From assembly GCA_002452815.1 (NCBI GenBank), contig DKFM01000006.1, forward strand, positions 372,001 to 436,000: a stretch of 64,000 nucleotides of DNA, read 5' to 3'. A program made the position numbers and the translations under genes. This document shows, in pieces, positions 57,946-64,000 of this stretch. A model generated the notes under the pieces. That model searched no databases, had not been told where the DNA came from, and saw only the letters and a program-made list of their open reading frames with translations. The stretch is from Rhodobacteraceae bacterium UBA6796. GTDB taxonomy: Bacteria > Pseudomonadota > Alphaproteobacteria > Rhodobacterales > Rhodobacteraceae. Position 1 is the first letter of the stretch, and every line of letters starts with the position of its first letter.

Positions 57946-60147
57946 TCAGGCCGTCAGCAGATGCAGCCCGTCCTGCGGGGCGGTCTGCGCCGCCAGATCG
58001 GCCAAGGCGGCCCCGCCCTGCGGATCATCGGGGGGAGCATGCTCCATCATCTCGGGCGCAAGAAAGGCCACCGCCTCGCTGGCCAGGGCAGAGCCCGGCC
58101 CCGCCAGCCCGTCCAGCCCCGGCATCTGATCGTCGATCAACCCTGCCTGATGGATCAGGGCGTCCGAATAGACCTGCCCCGCCGCCATCACCGTGGAATC
58201 GATGCCCAAATCGTTGATCGACGCGGCGTTCAACATCGCATTCTCGCCGGTATCAATCTGCATGCCCGCGAGGACTGCCGACGCCATCGCGGCCCCTTCG
58301 GCCAAAGCGATCTGATCGACATCACCCAGATAGGAAAACTGCCGGACGATGTTTGTCTCGATCAGATCCCCCGAGATATACAAAGCAGACAGCGTGCCAT
58401 GCCCCGCAAACAACGGATCATGCGCAACCGCCGCCGACAGGGTGCCCGCGCCCGCCGCCATGGTGTCGAGCAGCTTGGCGAAATTGTCCTGCAGCGCCTG
58501 CAGCGTATCGCGGCTGCCGTGCAGGATCTCGGCGCTGTTGAGCAACAGATCATCCCCCCAGCCCAGCGCGCCGCCATCGGGCAGGCCGATGATCTGGTCG
58601 GCATCGAACAGCACATTCATCTGCTCGATCACGTTCAGCGTGATGTAGCTGCCGCCAACGATGATCAGATCGTAATGCATCGACAGCGCCTCGATCGTGG
58701 TGAAGTTCGACAGCGTGTTGTCGCCGGTGCTGATCTGGCTGGCCGAAGCGGTGAGCACGGCCTCGACCCGGTCATGGTCGCTGGCGAAGATGTGCTGGTC
58801 GATGCGGTTCTCGAACACCACATCGCCGTCGATCCGCTCGACCTGCCAATAGGCGGGCAGCTGAAGCGGGCCCTCTTGCGCGGGGGCGGCGGTGGGATCG
58901 TCGGTGGCGTCCGGGCCGGGCGGCAGGATCAGCGCGGGGTCGATCTGCGCCGCGTTGAAGGCACGGGCCATGCCCGGCACATGGAAGGCCCCGGCCCCGC
59001 TGTCGGCGGCCTCTGTGGCCGCTGTCGCATCGCTGCCGGTCACGCCCGACAGATCGTCTTGCGCCTGCGCCACACCGACCTGCGCCCCCCCGGACAGGAC
59101 GACATCCACAGGGCTGCGGGCGACCAGATGGCCCGCGACCAAAGCGTCGGCGCCCCCGGTTGCGTCGGTCAGATAGACCAGATTGACCTGATTGATCACA
59201 TCTATCTGCACCAGATCGCCGCCGACCAGGATCACATCGGCATCCACACCATTTACGGCAATATAGGCCTCGTTCACGGTCAGATTGCCGCCGGTGCTCA
59301 GATGATGGCCCGCAGGCACGGCATAGGCGCTGGCGGACCCCGCATGCGGCGCGTCGGTGTCGGCCTCGCTGGTTTCGGGCGGGTCGATCCGCGCGGCGAT
59401 CGGGGCAGGCAGATAATCGCGATGCTCGGGCATCGCTTCGGCATGCTGCCCGTTGACATACAGCCGGTCGGTCGCATCGGTGTCCGATGCCACGCCGGGT
59501 GCCAGCCGGATCAGCCCCCCCTCGCCCTGATCTGCTGGCAGTGCGGTGATGGCTTGCGCAAAGCTCAGCGCCTCGGACGCGCCGGGCGGGCCCGCATCGG
59601 GCAGCATCTGCGAGATAAGACCGGACAGATCGCCGCCCAGAACGGTCGCGTCCTGTGCATAGCCGTGCAGCCGCGCGGTCAGATCTTCGGGGGCGATGAA
59701 CTCGGTGCCGCCACGAAACGAAAGCAGGTCATTGTCCGACAGATACAGCACCTGGATCGTGACCGTCAGCAGCTCGGGCGGCAGCGGGATCGTCCAGTGG
59801 ACATCGGCGCCGCGCGCCGGGGGCGCGGGCACATCGAACGGATCGGAATGCCGCATTTCCGGCGATGCGACCTGAATATGCGCGGGCGGCGCGATCTGCC
59901 AGGCCCACGGCTCGGGCTGGCTCGGCGCGGCCACCGGCAGGGCAAGCCGCAGTTTGGGGTCGAAATCCTCCAGATCATAGGGCGAGGTGATATGGATGCG
60001 CACCTGCACCGGATCGAAGGTGGTATCGGGCGCGGCAGGATGGCCGCGAAAACTGTCATACGCCTCGCGCAGGCGCGCGGCCTCGGTGTCCATCTGGAAC
60101 GCACCGATGAAATGCGCGACAGTTTCAGTGATGTGATCAAATGCCAT
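57946..60147 (-). CDS. Large secretion-cluster protein with four G-x-N/VGG modules
   Basis: 733 residues, no recognised family. After an N-terminal domain (about 1-150; ITSPYDLEDFDPKLRLALP, ILGGDLSGLISQ) come four copies of a two-part module: T-G-x-N-x-x-x-N-x-A-x-I followed by D-x-I-x-V-G-G-x-x-x-x-x-x-I-x-Q-x-N-x-L-x-D-x-D at residues 284-328, 473-519, 528-613 and 632-673. These look like stacked beta-strand units. No signal peptide or RTX nonapeptide repeats. It is placed between the repeat protein and the exporter, so it is probably a type I substrate or an assembly partner. No stop or frameshift. Confidence 0.75.
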   Translation of the reverse strand: MAFDHITETVAHFIGAFQMDTEAARLREAYDSFRGHPAAPDTTFDPVQVRIHITSPYDLEDFDPKLRLALPVAAPSQPEPWAWQIAPPAHIQVASPEMRHSDPFDVPAPPARGADVHWTIPLPPELLTVTIQVLYLSDNDLLSFRGGTEFIAPEDLTARLHGYAQDATVLGGDLSGLISQMLPDAGPPGASEALSFAQAITALPADQGEGGLIRLAPGVASDTDATDRLYVNGQHAEAMPEHRDYLPAPIAARIDPPETSEADTDAPHAGSASAYAVPAGHHLSTGGNLTVNEAYIAVNGVDADVILVGGDLVQIDVINQVNLVYLTDATGGADALVAGHLVARSPVDVVLSGGAQVGVAQAQDDLSGVTGSDATAATEAADSGAGAFHVPGMARAFNAAQIDPALILPPGPDATDDPTAAPAQEGPLQLPAYWQVERIDGDVVFENRIDQHIFASDHDRVEAVLTASASQISTGDNTLSNFTTIEALSMHYDLIIVGGSYITLNVIEQMNVLFDADQIIGLPDGGALGWGDDLLLNSAEILHGSRDTLQALQDNFAKLLDTMAAGAGTLSAAVAHDPLFAGHGTLSALYISGDLIETNIVRQFSYLGDVDQIALAEGAAMASAVLAGMQIDTGENAMLNAASINDLGIDSTVMAAGQVYSDALIHQAGLIDDQMPGLDGLAGPGSALASEAVAFLAPEMMEHAPPDDPQGGAALADLAAQTAPQDGLHLLTA

Positions 60148-60197
60148 GAGACGCGCCCCCCGATGCGTCTGCCCCCCCGGTGCCTGCGGTTCAGGCG

Positions 60198-60246
60198 GGG
60201 CTGTTTTCTGACGAAAAGCAGCCAGACGGGCCCCGTCAGGGGCCCG
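60198..60246 (-). promoter_or_regulatory. Paired hairpins between the two structural genes
   Basis: CGGGCCCC/GGGGCCCG with loop GTCA (60227-60246) and GGCTGTTTTC/GAAAAGCAGCC with loop TGAC (60198-60222). They lie in the 115-base gap between the repeat protein and the 733-residue gene; on the minus strand a TTTTC run follows the first. They could partly terminate or stabilise the upstream mRNA. Confidence 0.5.
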
Positions 60247-60262
60247 CCGTATCGGTTCAGGT

Positions 60263-62410
60263 TCAGCTCATGTCGTCATCGCCGATCAGCGTGGTGCTGT
60301 GGTTGCCGCCGACCACGGTCATGTCGACGGTATTGCCCAGCACATTGGCGCCCATGACGATGTTCTGGTTGAACGCCGCCAGATCCAGCGTCGCCGATGC
60401 GGAGGCATGGGATTCCCCGGTGACATAGCCGTCGTCACCGTTATGCGAGCCCCAGACACCGGCGCTGCCCCCGGCCCCGCCGTCACCGTTGAACACATCG
60501 CCCGCAGCCCCGCCATAGGCGCTGCCGCCGGTGCTGTCGCCGATCACGCCGTCGCCGCCATAGCCATAGCCGCCATTGCCGCCATGGGCATAGCCCGCGC
60601 CGCCATCCCCGGTGCTGCCCAGCATCGCGCTCGACATGCCCGACCCATCGGCGCTGCTGTTGGCTGCGTTTTCGGAATAGCCCCCCGTGCCATAGCCCGA
60701 AATCGCCTGCGCCATACCCTCGGCGCTGCCGTCGATGTCGTGATCGGCAAAGAGGTAGGTGATCCCGCCATCACCGGCATCGCTGTCGGCACCCCCGTGG
60801 CCATCCGCGGCGGATTGCGCCCCGGAGCTGGCCTGGTTGACACCCATGCCGCCTTGGGTGGTGCCGGTGCTGGCCTGGCCGGTGCCGTCGCCCTGATTGG
60901 CCGCATAGGCGTCATTGCTGCCGCCATTGCCGCCCTGCGACGACCCGATGCCCTGGCCCGAGCCAACCGCGCCGACATCGCCGGCTTCGGCCCCCGCCGC
61001 ACCGCCGTCACCGCCCTGAGAGGACCCGATGCCCAGGCCTATGCCGGTCCCGGTCGCCTCGGAGGAGGCCACGCTGCCGCCGCCGCTGTCACCGCCGCCA
61101 TGCGGCATGCCGAGCCCGGACATCATCATGCCCATCGGGCCGCTGGCGCCGCCGCTCTTGGCATCGGCATCGCTTTCCGCGGCGCCCAGACCGCCACCCA
61201 GTCCCAGCGCACCGGAATCGCCGCCGTCACCGCCCTCGGCCCCGGCGCCCGACGCCCCGAGCCCCAGGCCAAGGCCCAGACCCTCTGCCGAGGAGTCACC
61301 GCCATTGGCATCTTCGGCTTCGGCCGTCGCACCATTGGCGCCCACGCCAAGACCCAACGCCAGGGCACCGGCATCGCCGCCCGCGGCATCCTCGGCCTCG
61401 GCTTCGGACGCGGCGCCCGACAGGCCCAGACCAAGACCCACGGCCCCCGCATCACCGCCGCTGCCGCTTTGGCCTGTCGTCGAGGATTCATCCTCGACAT
61501 GGGTGTCGATATCGGTATCGGCGTCGGCATCGCCGCCGCGCCCGCCGGTGGTTTCATTGTCCAGATCGGCCTGGCTCAGGCCCAGACCCAGCGCGGCAGA
61601 GTTCACCGCCGCATCGCCGCCGCTGCCAGTTTCGGTTTCGGCATTGCCCCCTTCGTCGCCTTCGCCATCACCGCCCGCAGCAAAGCCGCCAAGCGCCGCG
61701 CCGCCCCAGGCCACACCGCCATTGGCCGCGCCTTCGCCGCCGCCAGCACCGCCGCTGGAGCTGGAATTGATCCCGTCAGCCGAGGTGGCATGACCGCCCG
61801 CCGCCGTGCCATCGAAGTTGAACGCAGCATTGTTGCTGACGCTGGGATCATAGAGCGTGTCATCGTCATAGAGGCTGGCGTTTTGCGCGTTGACCACGCC
61901 CGTCGCCATGCCGCCACCCGTCAACGAATTGTTCAGGATATTGCTCAGCGACTGGTCATTGCCGGTCTCGATGTCACGCCCGGCGCCGTAGAATTCGCCG
62001 ATCGAGGCATGGTCCGACAGGTCAATGTCGATATTGTCGTCGTCGCGGGGGATCCATTCGCCGCCCCCGAAATCAATATTCACATCGACATCGTTGGAAT
62101 TGGCGTTGCTGTCATCCCCGCCATTGCTGTTTTGCTGCTGCTGGTGTTGCTGTTGCTGCTGGTTCTGGTCGGTTTCGGTCCGGGTGTCCGTGTCGGTATC
62201 GACCTTCACCTCGGAATTCGCGACCGCACCGGCGTTGGCGTCTGCATCGGCATCCGCATCTGCGTCGGCATGCTGTTGCTGCTGCTGATTGTCGATGTCG
62301 ATATCGGCCTTTTCGATCTCGATCTCGGCATCGACATCAATGTCGACCTCTTCCACTTCCAGATCGTCGAACATCACCTGATTGGTGCCGCTGTGACCTC
62401 TGCGGGACAT
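60263..62410 (-). CDS. Gly/Ala/Asp-rich repeat protein, presumed secreted structural protein
   Basis: 715 residues, no family recognised. Layout: an acidic alternating block (EEVDIDVDAEIEIEKADIDID, 20-40), poly-Gln and DADADADADA runs (42-93), a short ordered stretch (100-215), five 26-residue Gly-rich repeats (264-413: GGDAGAVGLGLGLSGAASEAEAEDAA type), two GIGSSQGGDGG repeats, a Gly/Tyr-rich region (570-660) and a C-terminus LAAFNQNIVMGANVLGNTVDMTVVGG resembling the module of the neighbouring 733-residue protein. GAGGAG precedes the ATG. It probably forms fibres or matrix and is the main type I export cargo. Confidence 0.78.
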   Translation of the reverse strand: MSRRGHSGTNQVMFDDLEVEEVDIDVDAEIEIEKADIDIDNQQQQQHADADADADADANAGAVANSEVKVDTDTDTRTETDQNQQQQQHQQQQNSNGGDDSNANSNDVDVNIDFGGGEWIPRDDDNIDIDLSDHASIGEFYGAGRDIETGNDQSLSNILNNSLTGGGMATGVVNAQNASLYDDDTLYDPSVSNNAAFNFDGTAAGGHATSADGINSSSSGGAGGGEGAANGGVAWGGAALGGFAAGGDGEGDEGGNAETETGSGGDAAVNSAALGLGLSQADLDNETTGGRGGDADADTDIDTHVEDESSTTGQSGSGGDAGAVGLGLGLSGAASEAEAEDAAGGDAGALALGLGVGANGATAEAEDANGGDSSAEGLGLGLGLGASGAGAEGGDGGDSGALGLGGGLGAAESDADAKSGGASGPMGMMMSGLGMPHGGGDSGGGSVASSEATGTGIGLGIGSSQGGDGGAAGAEAGDVGAVGSGQGIGSSQGGNGGSNDAYAANQGDGTGQASTGTTQGGMGVNQASSGAQSAADGHGGADSDAGDGGITYLFADHDIDGSAEGMAQAISGYGTGGYSENAANSSADGSGMSSAMLGSTGDGGAGYAHGGNGGYGYGGDGVIGDSTGGSAYGGAAGDVFNGDGGAGGSAGVWGSHNGDDGYVTGESHASASATLDLAAFNQNIVMGANVLGNTVDMTVVGGNHSTTLIGDDDMS

Positions 62411-62852
62411 GGCTTCTCTCCTCGGTTTGCTGCCCCGAGCACCGCCAGTCATCTCCAAAGCGGCATAGACAGGGCTGGTTGCGTTGATCGGCTCCCTCGT
62501 GGGATCGGCCAGACAACAGCGCACCGCTCACTGCCGCCGATGGCGCCAGTGCCCGTCGTTCCGCGCAGTCGGACCCCAAGGGCCATGCCGCGCAGACATC
62601 GCTGTTTCTGATTCGTCGGGGCCCTGGCCCCACTCCCCCAAAACCGATCCTGACCCCTGAGGGCCAGTGAACTCAGGCTGCCAGCAAGCTCTGGACCGTG
62701 CTAGATGACCAAATGGTTAGTTTTTTGCGAATTTCGGCCAAGACACTGATTTTATTAACGATCTATCAAAGATTGCAGAACAGCCACGGGCGCGGGGTCT
62801 AATCCTGTCGGCGGGGCTGCGCGATAGGGCCCGCAATCAGCAATACCCCAAG
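62411..62852. other. AT-richer divergent control region
   Basis: About 440 bases between the divergent repeat-protein operon and the regulator genes. The segment from about 62690 to 62800 is markedly AT-rich (TTTTTTGCG, TTTTATTAACG). It presumably holds the promoters and regulator sites, but no operator is recognised. Confidence 0.6.
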
Positions 62853-63098
62853 ATGCCCCTAGGTAAAGTCATGCGGGCAATCATGTTTCACGCCCAGGTT
62901 GTATTGGGTCAGCCCTGCGATTTCGCGGCCCCAAAGTGGCCCGCCACTCAAGAACGAATCATTCAAGCGGACGGCGATAATCTTTCGATTAGTTTCAGGA
63001 ACAGCCGTTTTGAGCTATTATTCCCACAGGGAATAGAAAACAGCCCAAAAAACTGGCTGAGCATTATTAAGTATTGTGATTGGGGGGAAGATCAGTGA
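62853..63098 (+). CDS. Possible small protein before the LuxR gene
   Basis: An 81-residue frame (MPLGKVMRAIMFHAQVVLGQPCDFAAPKWPATQERIIQADGDNLSISFRNSRFELLFPQGIENSPKNWLSIIKYCDWGEDQ) without recognised homology and without a clear ribosome-binding site at the first ATG; a second ATG (MRAIMF) has GGTAAAG upstream. Its stop overlaps the GTG start of the regulator (GTGA), which favours a real coupled gene. Composition is less GC-rich than neighbours. Confidence 0.35.
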   Translation: MPLGKVMRAIMFHAQVVLGQPCDFAAPKWPATQERIIQADGDNLSISFRNSRFELLFPQGIENSPKNWLSIIKYCDWGEDQ

Positions 63099-63787
63099 CT
63101 GGCGCCAGTTCCGTCGTGCGGCCCGCCGAAGGCACGCGCGATCAGATTGTTTATATCGGCAGTACGTTTGTTTTTCCGGACGTCATGCTGCGTCTCGTGG
63201 GGAGTGAGATCAGCGACATTGGCACCCGGCGGATCGAGCGCAGTGAATTTGATGCAACCGGGGCGCCTGGGGGGGCACGCCTGGTGGTCTTTGAAGAAAC
63301 CTATGGTGCATCTTTGTTCGAAACCCCCGAGAGGATGCGGAGCCTGTGCGGCAGGGCGGCGCCGGTGCTGGCCTATCGCGATTGCGAACTGGCGCGCAGG
63401 CTGCTGCACCGCCAGCAAGACCGCATCCCAAGCGAGCAGATGCGGTTCTTGCCGATCAGCATGCCCATTGAGGCGCTGGTCGCGCTGATGAAGGTGTTCC
63501 TGTCGGGGGAAATCCTTGTGCCCGCAACATTGGTGGGCCGTTCGGATGCGCAGGAGGCCCCGTATCAGATGGCCGCCGAACGGCGACCCTGCGAGGGTCT
63601 GACCGCGCGCGAAAGCGAGGTCTTGCATCTGGCCGCGCAGGGCCAGCGCAACAAGGTCATCGCCAATGCTCTGGGTCTGTCCGAACATACCGTCAAGCTG
63701 CACATCCACAATATCATCGCCAAGCTGGGTGTTGCCAACCGCACCGAGGCCGCGAGCCGATACATGGCCGCGCAGGACCGCAGCTGA
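63095..63787 (+). CDS. LuxR/FixJ-type regulator next to the secretion operon
   Basis: A 230-residue protein. The N-terminal 120 residues are not a canonical receiver: no clear phosphorylatable Asp set is seen (VYIGSTFVFPDVMLRLVGSEISDIG). The C-terminal HTH (LTARESEVLHLAAQGQRNKVIANALGLSEHTVKLHIHNIIAKLGVANRTEAASRYMA) is typical LuxR_C. The layout is reminiscent of CsgD, the activator of curli, though homology is only inferred. The GTG at 63095 has GGGGGGAAG upstream; a TTG further up would also be open. Its stop overlaps the next gene (TGATG). Confidence 0.85.
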   Translation: MTGASSVVRPAEGTRDQIVYIGSTFVFPDVMLRLVGSEISDIGTRRIERSEFDATGAPGGARLVVFEETYGASLFETPERMRSLCGRAAPVLAYRDCELARRLLHRQQDRIPSEQMRFLPISMPIEALVALMKVFLSGEILVPATLVGRSDAQEAPYQMAAERRPCEGLTARESEVLHLAAQGQRNKVIANALGLSEHTVKLHIHNIIAKLGVANRTEAASRYMAAQDRS

Positions 63788-64000
63788 TGCGCCCCGCCGC
63801 CTCCAGCTTCGACGGGGCGCTGCAAGAGATTGGCCGACTGACCTATGTCTGGACGAATACCGAAAGTTTGCTGGTGCACGTCATTGCCGGGCTGATCGGC
63901 TGCGACAAGGATACCGCGCTGATCCTGTTTCTGACGCTCAACACCACCCGTGCGCGGGTGGATCTGGTCGAACGTCTTGCCAAGCACAAGGGCCTGCCCG
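63787..64000 (+). CDS. Partial hypothetical gene coupled to the LuxR gene
   Basis: An ATG overlapping the regulator stop (TGATG) opens a frame that continues to the end of the window (71 codons so far: MRPAASSFDGALQEIGRLTYVWTNTESLLVHVIAGLIGCDKDTALILFLTLNTTRARVDLVERLAKHKGLP...). The visible part is helical with a hydrophobic LLVHVIAGLIGC stretch. No family recognised; the stop lies beyond the window. Confidence 0.6.
   Translation, partial: MRPAASSFDGALQEIGRLTYVWTNTESLLVHVIAGLIGCDKDTALILFLTLNTTRARVDLVERLAKHKGLP

Noticed and set aside
56437..60357. A 1306-codon open frame on the plus strand
   Set aside because: It lies antisense to the exporter and modular protein, is Arg/His/Gln-rich without any motif, and arises from the GC-rich third codon positions of the real genes.
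60263..62410. Repeated DNA that might be a CRISPR array
   Set aside because: The repeats are in-frame, degenerate and part of one open reading frame; there are no uniform repeats with unique spacers and no cas genes.
57946..62410. RTX toxin or haemolysin
   Set aside because: No GGxGxDxxx nonapeptide repeats, no acyltransferase gene and no pore-forming domain; only the exporter type is shared.
60299..62611. A 770-codon open frame opposite the repeat protein
   Set aside because: Ala/Ile/Gly/Arg repeats mirror the sense-strand repeats; the sense frame has a ribosome site, operon context and a domain shared with its neighbour.

Overview
The window is high-GC DNA typical of an alphaproteobacterium of the Rhodobacterales (Rhodobacter/Paracoccus-like group). 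The evidence is the PHB cluster phaR-phaP-phaC-phaZ with PhaR-type CTGC-N3-GCAG operators, a short ProRS without an editing insertion, an AHAS large subunit with the alphaproteobacterial GEAS form of the ThDP motif, the pccA/pccB/mutase cluster dotted with tiny lipoproteins, and a dispersed palindrome family (CCCCCGGGATATTT) sitting behind housekeeping genes. There is no rRNA, tRNA, IS element, prophage or CRISPR array.

Layout. 1-5.8 kb: DksA-type zinc finger protein, purU, an EamA transporter overlapping a thiamine pyrophosphokinase tail to tail, and a long acidic disordered protein. 5.6-11.3 kb: DUF2842, purA, secG, pyrG and an omega-transaminase. 11.4-15.9 kb: the PHB cluster, with divergent phaC/phaZ. 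16-19.1 kb: a small membrane coiled-coil protein and a TRAP dctQM pair without its binding protein. 19.6-22.2 kb: ilvI-ilvH behind a complete peptide attenuator (leader MGSLLVVVGKMRMGR). 22.2-30.8 kb: two alpha/beta hydrolases (one has lost its nucleophile serine), thrS, cspA, an ArsC-like protein, lolD, lolC/E, a di-heme peroxidase with an FnrL-type box, and a small membrane protein. 30.8-41.8 kb: proS, a membrane-anchored pentapeptide-repeat protein, an AI-2E-family permease, hda, ppk, ppx, an endonuclease/phosphatase and a TerB-DnaJ protein. 42-51.9 kb: propionyl-CoA carboxylase and methylmalonyl-CoA mutase (propionyl-CoA to succinyl-CoA), with several small exported proteins between them. 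52.4-54.2 kb: a Tat-exported sulfide:quinone oxidoreductase-like flavoprotein plus DUF5368, with a perfect ATTC-N8-GAAT SqrR-type operator.

The most unusual part is 54.3-64 kb. It holds a type I secretion module (ABC exporter plus HlyD-type adaptor) in one apparent operon behind two large unusual proteins. One is a 715-residue Gly/Ala/Asp protein with poly-Gln blocks and about five 26-residue repeats. The other is a 733-residue protein with four imperfect copies of a G-x-N...V-G-G...I-x-Q-x-N module. The last 40 residues of the repeat protein resemble the same module. A LuxR-type regulator lies divergently upstream, coupled to another gene that runs off the window. I read this as a dedicated export and assembly system for an extracellular fibre, matrix or adhesin. 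The function is inferred and no outer-membrane TolC partner is present in the window.
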